Shown here: piece by piece, positions 24,354-32,807 of the stretch
How positions within the stretch are numbered: the first letter of the stretch is position 1
Layout of the letters: each line of letters starts with the position of its first letter
Origin: DAHVFK01 sp035310985
GTDB lineage: Bacteria; Pseudomonadota; Gammaproteobacteria; Burkholderiales; SG8-39
Direction of reading: 5' to 3'
NCBI GenBank assembly: GCA_035310985.1
Contig: DATGDH010000133.1
Location: forward strand, 1 to 64,000
DNA: 64,000 nucleotides
Made by a program: the position numbers and the translations under genes
Notes under the pieces: generated by a model
Told to the model about the DNA's origin: nothing
Seen by the model: only the letters and a program-made list of their open reading frames with translations
Databases searched by the model: none

Positions 24354-25148
24354 CTAGCGGTCGGCCCGGTCGAGCTCGCGCTCCATTTCTTCTTCGCTCA
24401 TCGGCGGCCCTTCGGCTTGCGCCTCCTTGGCGCGCGCGGCGACGAAGCGCGCGAAAAATACCCCCGCCTCGTACAGCAGGCACATCGGCACCGCCAGCAT
24501 GATCTGCGAGATCACGTCCGGCGGCGTGACGATCGCGGCGACCACGAAGGCGCCGACGATCACGTAAGGGCGCGCGTCGCGCAGCTTATCCACCTCGACG
24601 AGGCCGACGCGCACCAGGATGATGACGAGGATCGGGATCTCGAAGGTGAGCCCGAAGGCGATGAACATCGTGATCACGAAGCTGAAGTAGGCTTCGATGT
24701 CCGGCGCGGGAGTGATCGACTTGGGCGCGAACTGGTGGATGAAGTGGAACACGCGCACGAACACGAAGTAGTAGCAGAAGGCGACGCCCATGAAGAAGAG
24801 CACCGTGCTGCCGATGATGAGCGGCAGCGCCAGCTTCTTCTCGTGCTCGTAGAGCCCCGGCGCGACGAACGCCCAGACCTGGTACAGGACGTACGGCAGA
24901 GCAACGAACAGGGCGACCATCGCGGTAACCTTCATCGGCACGAGGAATGGGGTCACCACCCCCGTGGCGATCATTCTGGTGCCTTCGGGCAGCGCCCGCA
25001 TGAGCGGCAGCGCGAGGAAGTCGTAGATCGGGCCGGAGCCCGGCCAAATGAACAGCACCACGAACACCGCGAGCACCGCGAACACCGCACGCACGAGCCG
25101 CTGGCGCAGCTCGATCAGGTGCGACATGAATGTGTCTTGGTCGCTCAT
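24354..25148 (-). CDS. tatC: TatC, twin-arginine translocase core subunit
   Basis: The 264-residue membrane receptor for twin-Arg signal peptides. Six hydrophobic helices are visible, with the family's N-terminal cytoplasmic stretch (FMSHLIELRQRLVRAV) and the periplasmic PFLVPMKVTAMVALFVALPY region. It overlaps tatB by four bases. The C-terminal tail is charged and acidic (MSEEEMERELDRADR). It is the last gene of the long minus-strand run. Confidence 0.96.
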   Translation of the reverse strand: MSDQDTFMSHLIELRQRLVRAVFAVLAVFVVLFIWPGSGPIYDFLALPLMRALPEGTRMIATGVVTPFLVPMKVTAMVALFVALPYVLYQVWAFVAPGLYEHEKKLALPLIIGSTVLFFMGVAFCYYFVFVRVFHFIHQFAPKSITPAPDIEAYFSFVITMFIAFGLTFEIPILVIILVRVGLVEVDKLRDARPYVIVGAFVVAAIVTPPDVISQIMLAVPMCLLYEAGVFFARFVAARAKEAQAEGPPMSEEEMERELDRADR

Positions 25149-25504
25149 CCACGCGCCTCGGGCGTGGCGCTCTTCTCCGGCAGTTCCTTGTGCGGTCCGG
25201 GCTCGGATGCGGGTGCGGCAGCTTCGGTCACCGCCTGGTTCAGCGCCTGCTCGGTCTCGCCGAGCTCCTTGCGCACCGAGCTCTCCATCTCGCTCGCCGC
25301 CTGCTGCATCTCGTCGCGCATCTTGCGCAGCTCGTCGAGCTCCATCTCGCGGTTGATGTCCGCTTTCACGTCGGCGACGTAGCGCTGGAGCCGGCCGGCC
25401 AGATGGCCGACGGTGCGCGCGACGCGCGGCAGCCGCTCTGGGCCGATCACGATCAGCGCGACCAGGCCGATGACTAGTAGCTCCGAAAAACCGATGTCGA
25501 ACAC
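25145..25504 (-). CDS. tatB: TatB, twin-arginine translocase subunit
   Basis: A protein of 119 residues that forms the substrate-binding site with TatC. It starts MFDIGFSELLVIGLVALIVI, the usual N-terminal membrane helix with the conserved Glu, then GPERLPRVARTVG, an amphipathic helix and a charged coil. Eighty bases separate it from tatA, an unusually wide gap in this compact run, and the gap holds a terminator-like hairpin. Confidence 0.95.
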   Translation of the reverse strand: MFDIGFSELLVIGLVALIVIGPERLPRVARTVGHLAGRLQRYVADVKADINREMELDELRKMRDEMQQAASEMESSVRKELGETEQALNQAVTEAAAPASEPGPHKELPEKSATPEARG

Positions 25505-25528
25505 GTCAGCTCACGCGGTCCGCAGATG

Positions 25529-25551
25529 AAAAGGGCGCCCGCCAGGCGCCC
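25529..25551 (-). terminator. Terminator-like hairpin between tatA and tatB
   Basis: On the minus strand, GGGCGCC (25551-25545), a five-base loop, GGCGCCC (25539-25533) and TTTTC form an intrinsic-terminator shape inside the operon. With a short T-run it is likely to be partial, lowering tatBC relative to tatA. Confidence 0.6.
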
Positions 25552-25584
25552 GTTAGTCGAAACGCGACGGATCCAGGCCAGCGC

Positions 25585-25815
25585 CTAGGCCCTGGTCTCG
25601 GTCTTGCCCTTTACTTCGCCTTCGACCGTCTTGCCGGTGACCTGCGGCGTCGTCGCGCCCTCAGCACCCTCGCGGGTGCCTTCGCGCATGCCTTCCTTGA
25701 ATCCGCGCACCGCGCCGCCGAGATCCGTGCCGATGTTGCGCAGCTTCTTCGTGCCGAAGATCAGCATCACGATAACGAGGACGATCAGCCAGTGCCAGAT
25801 GCTGAGCGAACCCAT
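25585..25815 (-). CDS. tatA: TatA, twin-arginine translocase pore subunit
   Basis: A 76-residue protein with one membrane helix (IWHWLIVLVIVMLIFG), the FGTKKLRNIGTDLGGAVRGF amphipathic segment and a disordered charged tail, as is standard for TatA. It is needed in large excess over TatB and TatC, which fits the partial terminator that follows. It is preceded by hinT with a nine-base gap. Confidence 0.95.
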   Translation of the reverse strand: MGSLSIWHWLIVLVIVMLIFGTKKLRNIGTDLGGAVRGFKEGMREGTREGAEGATTPQVTGKTVEGEVKGKTETRA

Positions 25816-25824
25816 AAATTCCTC

Positions 25825-26184
25825 CTATTTCCTCTTCGAAATCATGGGGCCCAGCGTATCCGGGCCACCGATCACGTGCATGTGGAGATGATACACCTCC
25901 TGGTGTCCCACCCGCCCGGTATTGATGATGACGCGAAAACCGTCGTTTGCGCCTTCCTTGCGCGCAAGCTCGCCTGCGAGCGCGAGCATCTTGCCGAGCG
26001 CCTTGCGCTGATTCATGCCTGCCTCGTACAGCGAATCGACGTGCTCCTTAGGAACGATCATGAAGTGCACGGGCGCGAGCGGTCGGATGTCGTGGAACGC
26101 GAACACGTCCTCGTCCTCGTAGACCTTCCGCGACGGGATCTCGCCGCGCACGATCTTGCAGAAGATGCAGTCTTGCATCGTCAT
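25825..26184 (-). CDS. hinT: HinT-like histidine triad nucleotide-binding protein
   Basis: A 119-residue HIT-family purine nucleoside phosphoramidase. It has the N-terminal zinc-like CIFCKIVRGEIPS, the central VPKEHVDSL segment and the catalytic triad HLHMHVIGG. The start at 26184 (MTMQDC) overlaps the hisE stop by four bases. Location between the his and tat genes is typical for betaproteobacteria. Confidence 0.93.
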   Translation of the reverse strand: MTMQDCIFCKIVRGEIPSRKVYEDEDVFAFHDIRPLAPVHFMIVPKEHVDSLYEAGMNQRKALGKMLALAGELARKEGANDGFRVIINTGRVGHQEVYHLHMHVIGGPDTLGPMISKRK

Positions 26185-26528
26185 TTGCTCTCGTTGCCGG
26201 CGCCGTAGCGCGCGGCCTTCTCGTCGATGCCCGAGATGCCCTCGCGCCGGTGCAGCTCGGCGAGCACGTCGGCGGGGCCGAGGCCGTGCTGCGCGAGCGC
26301 GATCATGCAGTGGAACCACAGGTCGGCCGTTTCGCGCACCAGTTGCAGGCGGTCCCCGCTCTTTGCCGCGAGCACCGTCTCGGTGGCCTCCTCGCCGATC
26401 TTCTTCAGCACCGCGTCCTCGCCTTTCGCCGTGAGGCGCGCGACGTAGGACTTCTCGGGATCGCCGCGCCGGTGCTCGTCTATCACCGCGGCGATGCGCT
26501 CCAGCGCTTCGTACATTCCAGGCTTCAT
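26181..26528 (-). CDS. hisE: HisE, phosphoribosyl-ATP pyrophosphatase
   Basis: Second step of histidine synthesis, hydrolysing PR-ATP to PR-AMP. The 115-residue protein has the MazG-like helices with KIGEEATETVLAAK and RETADLWFHCMIAL, which carry the metal-binding acidic residues. It overlaps hisI upstream and hinT downstream by four bases each. It is encoded separately from hisI, unlike the fused enterobacterial HisIE. Confidence 0.95.
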   Translation of the reverse strand: MKPGMYEALERIAAVIDEHRRGDPEKSYVARLTAKGEDAVLKKIGEEATETVLAAKSGDRLQLVRETADLWFHCMIALAQHGLGPADVLAELHRREGISGIDEKAARYGAGNESK

Positions 26529-26914
26529 TTCTTCCCGTAGATGAGCGAAGGATCCTTCTTCACAGGATCGGTCGTCACCCACCTCCCGTTCTCGAGTTTG
26601 CGGAAAAAGCAGCGTTCGCGCCCGGTGTGGCAAGCGATGCCGCCGACCTGTTCCACTTTCAGCAGCACGGCGTCGGCATCGCAGTCCAGGCGCATTTCGA
26701 GCACCTTCTGCACGTGGCCGGATTCTTCGCCCTTGCGCCACAGCCGGCCGCGCGAGCGCGACCAGTACGCGGCGCGTCCGGTCTTCGCGGTCTCTGCGAG
26801 CGACTCGCGGTTCATCCAGGCGAGCGTGAGCACGTGCCCGCTCGCGGCATCCTGCGCGATCGCCGGCACGAGCCCCTGCTCGTTCCAGTTCAGCTCGTCT
26901 AGCCATTCGTTCAT
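26525..26914 (-). CDS. hisI: HisI, phosphoribosyl-AMP cyclohydrolase
   Basis: Third step of histidine synthesis, opening the purine ring of PR-AMP. The 129 residues include the zinc and magnesium ligands of the family in EMRLDCDADAVLLKVEQ and ACHTGRERCFF. ATG 26914 overlaps the hisF stop. The conserved core (LAWMNRESLAETAKTGRAAY) is intact. Confidence 0.95.
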   Translation of the reverse strand: MNEWLDELNWNEQGLVPAIAQDAASGHVLTLAWMNRESLAETAKTGRAAYWSRSRGRLWRKGEESGHVQKVLEMRLDCDADAVLLKVEQVGGIACHTGRERCFFRKLENGRWVTTDPVKKDPSLIYGKK

Positions 26915-27675
26915 AGCCTGACCTCGATGCCGCGCCCGCGCATGTACTCCTTCGCCTGGCGCACGCTGTAGTCGCCGAAGTGGAAGATGCTCGCCGCGAG
27001 CACCGCGTCGGCGCCGCCTTCCAGCACCCCTTCGGCCATGTGTGCGAGCGTGCCGACGCCCCCCGAGGCGATCACCGGCACGGTGACCGCATCGCTCACC
27101 GCGCGCGTGAGGCCGAGGTCGAAGCCCTCGCGCGTGCCGTCGCGGTCCATGCTCGTAAGCAGGATCTCGCCGGCTCCGGCCTGCTGCATGCGCCGCGCCC
27201 AGTCTACCGCGTCGATACCGGTCGGCCTGCGCCCGCCGTGCGTGTACACCTCCCAGCCCGGGGCGTCGGCGCGCCGCTTGGCGTCGATCGCCACGACGAT
27301 ACACTGGTTGCCGACACGGCCGGAGGCTTCGCGTATCAGCTCAGGGTTTTGCACCGCCGCCGTGTTGATGGACACCTTGTCCGCGCCAGCGTTCAACAGG
27401 CGGCGCACGTCCTCGACCCTGCGCACGCCGCCGCCCACGGTGAGCGGTATGAACACGCGCTCGGCCACCGCCTCGATCACGTGCACGATGATGTCGCGCT
27501 CGTCCGAGCTCGCGGTGATGTCAAGGAAGCAGAGCTCGTCGGCGCCCTCGGCATCGTAGCGCGCAGCGATCTCCACCGGGTCGCCGGCGTCGCGCAGCGC
27601 GAGGAAATTGACGCCCTTCACCACGCGCCCCGCGGTAACGTCGAGGCACGGGATGACGCGCTTGGCGAGGCCCAT
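26911..27675 (-). CDS. hisF: HisF, imidazole glycerol phosphate synthase cyclase subunit
   Basis: A 254-residue beta/alpha-barrel that makes IGP and AICAR with ammonia from HisH. The catalytic acids are in IPCLDVTAGRVVKG (Asp 11) and CIVVAIDAKRR (Asp about 130). The phosphate-binding loops GGGVR and ASGGVG are present. It follows hisA by three bases. Confidence 0.96.
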   Translation of the reverse strand: MGLAKRVIPCLDVTAGRVVKGVNFLALRDAGDPVEIAARYDAEGADELCFLDITASSDERDIIVHVIEAVAERVFIPLTVGGGVRRVEDVRRLLNAGADKVSINTAAVQNPELIREASGRVGNQCIVVAIDAKRRADAPGWEVYTHGGRRPTGIDAVDWARRMQQAGAGEILLTSMDRDGTREGFDLGLTRAVSDAVTVPVIASGGVGTLAHMAEGVLEGGADAVLAASIFHFGDYSVRQAKEYMRGRGIEVRL

Positions 27676-27678
27676 GGC

Positions 27679-28431
27679 CTAGTCGCCCTTGCCGGTCGCC
27701 TTGTCTGCGGCCGTCTGCGCCTTTTTGAAGTCGAGCGTGCCCTCGTACAGCGCGCGCCCGGTGATCGCGCCGATGATCCCCTCCGGATAGAGCTTCTCGC
27801 ACAGTGTCTGCACGTCCTTGAGGCTCGCGATGCCGCCCGAGGCGATGATCGGCGTCTTGATCGCCTGCGCGAGCTTGAGCGTGGCCTCGACATTGATGCC
27901 GCTCATCATGCCGTCGCGCCCGATGTCGGTGTAGATGATCGCCTCGACGCCGTACTCTTCGTATTTCTTCGCCAGGTCGACGACGTCGTGCCCGGTCATC
28001 TTCGACCAACCTTCCACCGCGACCTTGCCGTCCTTGGCGTCCAGCCCCGCGATGATGCGCCCGGGAAAGGCATAGCAGGCATCCGACAGGAAGCCGGGGT
28101 TCTTGACAGCCGCGGTGCCGATCACCACGAAGGCCACCCCCGCGTCGATGTAGCTCTCGATCGTGTCGAGGTCGCGGATGCCGCCGCCCAGCTGGATGGG
28201 CAGCCGCTCGCCGACCGCCTTGATCATCTCGCGGATCACTTTCTCGTTCTTCGGCCGGCCTGCGACCGCGCCGTTCAGGTCGACGATGTGCAGGCGGCGC
28301 GCGCCTTCGTCCGCCCAGTGGCGCGCCATGGCCACCGGGTCGTCGGAGAACACGGTGGCGGTCTTCATGTCGCCCTGCTTGAGGCGCACGCAGCGCCCGT
28401 CCTTGAGGTCGATCGCGGGGATGATCAGCAT
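27679..28431 (-). CDS. hisA: HisA, ProFAR isomerase
   Basis: A beta/alpha-barrel isomerase of 250 residues, a paralogue of HisF. Key segments are IPAIDLKDGRCVRL (catalytic Asp 8), QLGGGIRDL and IYTDIGRDGMMSG (second catalytic Asp), plus the phosphate loop IASGGIAS. ATG 28431 is chosen because the conserved protein begins there. About 100 bases separate it from hisH, the widest gap inside the his run, with no clear signal seen in it. Confidence 0.96.
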   Translation of the reverse strand: MLIIPAIDLKDGRCVRLKQGDMKTATVFSDDPVAMARHWADEGARRLHIVDLNGAVAGRPKNEKVIREMIKAVGERLPIQLGGGIRDLDTIESYIDAGVAFVVIGTAAVKNPGFLSDACYAFPGRIIAGLDAKDGKVAVEGWSKMTGHDVVDLAKKYEEYGVEAIIYTDIGRDGMMSGINVEATLKLAQAIKTPIIASGGIASLKDVQTLCEKLYPEGIIGAITGRALYEGTLDFKKAQTAADKATGKGD

Positions 28432-28534
28432 GGCTTGATTGACGGGTGTTACGTGGGCCGAGCGCGTCAGCGAACGCGCGGCGGATGAAGAACGATCGCG
28501 AATCGAATCCTGGATTGCGCGGAATGCGCGGAGA

Positions 28535-29170
28535 TCAGGGTCGCCAGTGTACGAAGTTTCGCAGCAGCTGCAGTCCTGCGGCTTGGCTCTTTTCCGGATG
28601 GAACTGTACGGCAAAGATGTTATCCCGCGCAACCGCGCAGGTAAAGACCGAGCCGTAGCGGGTGCGCCCGCTCGCGAGCGCGTGATCTGCTTCGTCGGCG
28701 TAGTAGCTGTGCACGAAATAGAAGCGCGCGCCGTCGCCGATGCCGCGCCACAGCGCGTGAGTTTGCGCCTGCATCACCTCGTTCCAGCCCATGTGCGGCA
28801 CCTTGAGTCGCGCGCCGGTCGCGGGATCGTGCAAGTCTTGCGCAAAGCGCCGCACCGTGCCGGCGAGCAAGCCGAGGCCTGCGACCCCGCCCTCTTCGCT
28901 CCTGTCGAACAGCATCTGCAAACCGATGCAGATGCCGAGGAAGGGCTTCGCGCGCGCCGCCTCGATCACCGGCGCGCGCAGGTCGCGCGCGTCGAGCTCG
29001 CGCATGCAGTCCGGCATCGCGCCCTGTCCGGGCACGACGACGCGCTCGGCGGCGCGGATCGCCGCCGCGTCCGAGGTCACCAGCACCTCCGCCTCGGGCG
29101 CCACGTGCTCGAGCGCCTTCGACACGGAGCGCAGGTTCCCCATGCCGTAATCGACGACCGCGATTCTCAA
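28535..29170 (-). CDS. hisH: HisH, IGP synthase glutaminase subunit
   Basis: The class I glutamine amidotransferase partner of HisF, 211 residues from a TTG start. The catalytic Cys is in FLGICIGLQMLF, and His and Glu are in FAVQFHPEKSQ. The start codon directly follows the hisB stop (one base between), which favours translational coupling despite the weak TTG. Confidence 0.95.
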   Translation of the reverse strand: MRIAVVDYGMGNLRSVSKALEHVAPEAEVLVTSDAAAIRAAERVVVPGQGAMPDCMRELDARDLRAPVIEAARAKPFLGICIGLQMLFDRSEEGGVAGLGLLAGTVRRFAQDLHDPATGARLKVPHMGWNEVMQAQTHALWRGIGDGARFYFVHSYYADEADHALASGRTRYGSVFTCAVARDNIFAVQFHPEKSQAAGLQLLRNFVHWRP

Positions 29171-29171
29171 C

Positions 29172-29759
29172 TTACAGGGAACCCTTCGTGGACGGGACCG
29201 CGCCCGCGGCGCGCGCGTCGGCCTCTGCGGCCGTGCGCAGCGCGCGGGCGAACGCCTTGAACACCGTCTCGCACTGGTGGTGCGCGTTGTCGCCGCGCAG
29301 ATTGTCGATGTGCAGCGTCGCCATGGCGTGGTTGACGAAGCCCTGGAAGAACTCGTGCACCAGGTCGACGTCGAACTCGCCGATGAGCGCGCGCGTCCAG
29401 GCGACGTGGAACTCGAGCCCCGGCCGCCCCGAGAAGTCGATCACCACGCGCGACAGCGCCTCGTCGAGCGGCACGTAGGCGTGCCCGAAGCGGCGGATGC
29501 CGGCCCTGTCGCCGAGCGCCTTGGCGAGCGCCTGCCCGAGGGTGATGCCGATGTCCTCGACGGTATGGTGCGCATCGATGTGCAGGTCGCCCCTGGCGTC
29601 GACCTCCAGGTCGAGCGAGCCGTGGCGCGCGACCTGGTCGAGCATGTGCTCGAGGAACGGGATTCCGGTGGCGAGCTTGGCCGTGCCGCGGCCGTCGAGA
29701 TTCAGCCGGACGCGAATCTGCGTTTCCTTCGTGTTGCGGACGACTTCGGCGGTACGCAT
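29172..29759 (-). CDS. hisB: HisB, imidazoleglycerol-phosphate dehydratase
   Basis: A monofunctional dehydratase of 195 residues, without the phosphatase domain fused in enterobacteria. The manganese ligands appear in the duplicated motifs HHTVEDIGI and NAHHQCETVFKA, and the DLVHEFFQGF segment is typical. A separate histidinol-phosphate phosphatase must be encoded elsewhere. Confidence 0.96.
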   Translation of the reverse strand: MRTAEVVRNTKETQIRVRLNLDGRGTAKLATGIPFLEHMLDQVARHGSLDLEVDARGDLHIDAHHTVEDIGITLGQALAKALGDRAGIRRFGHAYVPLDEALSRVVIDFSGRPGLEFHVAWTRALIGEFDVDLVHEFFQGFVNHAMATLHIDNLRGDNAHHQCETVFKAFARALRTAAEADARAAGAVPSTKGSL

Positions 29760-29766
29760 GGGGGTC

Positions 29767-30825
29767 TCAAAGCGCTTCGCGCAGCGCAGTCAGCAGTATA
29801 CGGTTTTCGTCGGGCGTGCCGACCGTCACCCGCAGGCAATTGGCAAGGCCCGCTCCGCCGTGCAGGTTCTTCACCAGGACGCCCTGGCGGCGCAGCGCCT
29901 CGTAGGTCCGGGTCGCGTCGCGCACGCGGATCATGAAGAAGTTCGCTTCCGAAGGGAACACGGTGACGCCGTCGAGCGCGGCGAGCGCCGTGCCGAGCCG
30001 AGCGCGCTCCGCACGGATGCGCGCCGCCTGCTCTTCGAGCACCTCCAGGCGCTCGAGCACGTACGACGCCGCGGCCTGCGTCAGCACGTTGACGTTGTAG
30101 GCCTGGCGCACCTTGTTGAACTGCTCGACCCAGCGCGGGTGCGCCGCCAGATAGCCGAGCCGGATGCCGGCCAGTCCGAGCTTGGACACCGTGCGCATTA
30201 CCACCAGGTTCGGGAACTCGGCGAGCCGCGGCATGAAGCTCTTCTGCGCGAACACGTGGTAGGCCTCGTCGAGCACCACCACGCCGCGCGCCGCGCGCAG
30301 GATCGCGAGCACGTCGTCCTCGGCGTACAGCACGCCGGTCGGGTTGTTCGGATAGGCGATGAACACGAGCGCGGGGTCGTGCGCCTTCACCTGCGCGACA
30401 AAGGCCTCGCGATCGAGCGTGAAGTCCGCGGCGAGCGGAACCTCGACCTTCCCCATGCCGGCGAGCGTCGCGTCCATGCCGTACATGACGAAGGTCGGCG
30501 CCGGGTACATCATCACCGCCCCGGGGCGTGCGAGCGCCCAGGTGACGATCTGGATCAGGTCGTCCGAGCCGTTGCCGAGCAGCAGCTCCATGCCCGCGGG
30601 GACGCGCATCACGCGCGCGATCAGCTCGCGCAGCCTGCGCCCCGTGGGGTCGGGATAGCGGTTCAGCTCGACCGTCGCGAGCACCTGCGCGAGCTCGCGG
30701 CGCATCTCGGCCGGCAACGCATAGGGATTCTCCATCGCGTCGAGCTTCACCATCCCCTCGGACTCGGGGACGTGGTAGGCCTTGAGCGCCAGGATCTCCG
30801 GCCGGACGAGCTCCTCGGGGCTCAC
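29767..30825 (-). CDS. hisC: HisC, histidinol-phosphate aminotransferase
   Basis: A PLP-dependent aminotransferase of 352 residues. The GTG at 30825 overlaps the hisD stop and gives the expected N-terminus. Family segments are LGNGSDDLI (phosphate loop), YPNNPTGVLY, VVLDEAYHVFA (PLP ring Asp and Tyr) and RTVSKLGLAGIRLGYL (Schiff-base Lys). The end is normal. Confidence 0.95.
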   Translation of the reverse strand: MSPEELVRPEILALKAYHVPESEGMVKLDAMENPYALPAEMRRELAQVLATVELNRYPDPTGRRLRELIARVMRVPAGMELLLGNGSDDLIQIVTWALARPGAVMMYPAPTFVMYGMDATLAGMGKVEVPLAADFTLDREAFVAQVKAHDPALVFIAYPNNPTGVLYAEDDVLAILRAARGVVVLDEAYHVFAQKSFMPRLAEFPNLVVMRTVSKLGLAGIRLGYLAAHPRWVEQFNKVRQAYNVNVLTQAAASYVLERLEVLEEQAARIRAERARLGTALAALDGVTVFPSEANFFMIRVRDATRTYEALRRQGVLVKNLHGGAGLANCLRVTVGTPDENRILLTALREAL

Positions 30826-32117
30826 TTGAACCTCAACTCGGCCGAGCGCGCGTGCGCGGCGAGGCCCTCGCCCTCGGCGAGCGTCGCGGCAATGCGCCCG
30901 AGCGCGGCCGCACCCTCCCGGGACACGCCGATCAGGCTGGAGCGCTTCTGGAAGTCGTACACGCCGAGCGGCGAGGAAAAGCGCGCCGTGCCGGCGGTCG
31001 GCAGGACGTGGTTCGGGCCGGCGCAGTAGTCGCCGACCGCTTCCGAGCTCCAGCGCCCGAGGAAGATCGCGCCCGCGTTGCGCAGCTTTGGCAGCCACGC
31101 CTCGGGCTCGGCCACCGAGAGCTCCAGGTGCTCGGGCGCGATGCGGTTGGCGAGCGCGCAGGCCTCGTCGAGGTCGCGCGTCGCGACGAGCGCGCCGCGC
31201 GCGCCGAGCGAGGCCTCGATCACCGCGCGCCGCGGCATCGCGGGCAGGAGCCGCGCGATCGCCTGCTCGACCTCGTCCAGGTGGCGGGCGCTCGGCGAAA
31301 GCAGGATCGCCTGTGCGAGCTCGTCGTGCTCGGCCTGCGCAAAGAGGTCCATCGCCAGCCAGTCGGGCGGCGTGCTGCCGTCGCTGATCACGAGGATCTC
31401 CGACGGGCCGGCGATCATGTCGATGCCGACTTGCCCGAATACCTGGCGCTTGGCGGCGGCGACGTAGGCGTTGCCCGGCCCGACGATCTTGTCCACGGCA
31501 GGCACGCTCTCGGTACCGTAGGCGAGCGCGGCCACGGCCTGCGCACCGCCCAGCGCGAACACGCGATCGACGCCGGCGAGCGCGGCGGCCGCGAGCACGA
31601 GCGCATTCCTCTCGCCGCCCGGCGTCGGGCTCACCATGACGAGCTCGCCCACGCCCGCCACGCGCGCGGGAATCGCGTTCATCAGCACCGAGGACGGATA
31701 GGCCGCCTTGCCGCCTGGCACGTACAGGCCGACGCGCCCGAGCGCGCTCACGCGCTGGCCGAGGAGCGTCCCGTCGGCCTCGCGGTACTGCCAGGATTCG
31801 GCGAGCTGGTGCTCGTGGAAGCGGCGCACGCGCGCGGCCGCCTCCTCCAGGGCCGCGCGCTCGCGCGCCGGCAGCGCCTCGAGCGCGGCGCGCAGCTCGG
31901 CGCGCGGGATCGCGAGCTCGGCGACCGAGCGCGCCTCGACGCGGTCGAACTTGCGCGTGTATTCGAGCAGCGCCGCATCGCCGCGGCTACGTACTTCGGC
32001 GACGATGGCGCGCACCGCCGCCTCGACCGCCTCGTCCTGCGCGGCCTCGAAGCGCGTCAGGCGCGCGAGTCCGGCGTCGAACCCGGGCGCGCGCGAATCG
32101 AGCCGGCGCAGCTTCAT
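30822..32117 (-). CDS. hisD: HisD, histidinol dehydrogenase
   Basis: The zinc-dependent, NAD-linked last step of histidine synthesis, 431 residues. The family's glycine-rich GLYVPGGKAAYPSSVLMN, IVGPGNAYVAAAKRQVFG and GPSEILVISD are present, as are the zinc-site region AQAEHDELAQAILL and the catalytic RIAPEHLEL. It overlaps hisG and hisC by four bases each. Confidence 0.97.
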   Translation of the reverse strand: MKLRRLDSRAPGFDAGLARLTRFEAAQDEAVEAAVRAIVAEVRSRGDAALLEYTRKFDRVEARSVAELAIPRAELRAALEALPARERAALEEAAARVRRFHEHQLAESWQYREADGTLLGQRVSALGRVGLYVPGGKAAYPSSVLMNAIPARVAGVGELVMVSPTPGGERNALVLAAAALAGVDRVFALGGAQAVAALAYGTESVPAVDKIVGPGNAYVAAAKRQVFGQVGIDMIAGPSEILVISDGSTPPDWLAMDLFAQAEHDELAQAILLSPSARHLDEVEQAIARLLPAMPRRAVIEASLGARGALVATRDLDEACALANRIAPEHLELSVAEPEAWLPKLRNAGAIFLGRWSSEAVGDYCAGPNHVLPTAGTARFSSPLGVYDFQKRSSLIGVSREGAAALGRIAATLAEGEGLAAHARSAELRFK

Positions 32118-32761
32118 CGCGTTTCCTGCGCGACGGCAGCGAACGCCTCGATCAGCCCCTGCAGTGCGGCGCGCTTGGTCTTGAGCGCCGCCTGGTTGAC
32201 GACGAGCCGAGCGGACACCGGCATGATCTCCTCGACTGCGACCAGCTTGTTGGCGCGCAGCGTGTTGCCGCTCGAGACCAGGTCGACGATCGCGTCCGCG
32301 AGGCCCACGAGCGGCGCCAGCTCCATCGAGCCGTACAGCTTGATCAGGTCGACGTGCACGCCCTTGGCTGCAAAGTGCTCGCGCGTGGTGCGCAGGTACT
32401 TGGTCGCCACGCGCAGCCGTGCGCCGCGCCGCACTGCGCCCTCGTAATCGAAGCCTTCGGGCACCGCGACCATCATGCGGCAACGCGCGATGCCGAGGTC
32501 GACGGGCTGGTACAACCCCTCGCCGCCGTGCTCGACCAGCACGTCCTTGCCCGCGATGCCGAGGTCCGCGCCGCCGTACTGCACGTAGGTCGGTGTATCG
32601 GAGGCGCGCACGATGATCAGCCGCACTCCGGGGCGATTGGTACCGATCACCAGCTTGCGCGAAGTCTCGGGATCCTCCTGCGCGCGCAGGCCGACGCGCG
32701 CGAGCAGCGGCGCCGTCTCCTGGTAGATGCGCCCCTTGGACAGGGCGATGCCGATGGTCAT
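32114..32761 (-). CDS. hisG: HisG, ATP phosphoribosyltransferase, short form
   Basis: First step of histidine synthesis. The 215-residue length is that of the short HisG, which lacks the C-terminal feedback domain and works with a separate HisZ regulatory subunit. HisZ is not in this window. The start (MTIGIALSKGRIYQETAPLL) and the PRPP loop (VDLVSSGNTLRAN) are clear. Confidence 0.96.
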   Translation of the reverse strand: MTIGIALSKGRIYQETAPLLARVGLRAQEDPETSRKLVIGTNRPGVRLIIVRASDTPTYVQYGGADLGIAGKDVLVEHGGEGLYQPVDLGIARCRMMVAVPEGFDYEGAVRRGARLRVATKYLRTTREHFAAKGVHVDLIKLYGSMELAPLVGLADAIVDLVSSGNTLRANKLVAVEEIMPVSARLVVNQAALKTKRAALQGLIEAFAAVAQETR

Positions 32762-32807
32762 GGAAGGGGAACCCGCGTAGCCGAGCGCGGGATTTTACCG
32801 CACTGCG

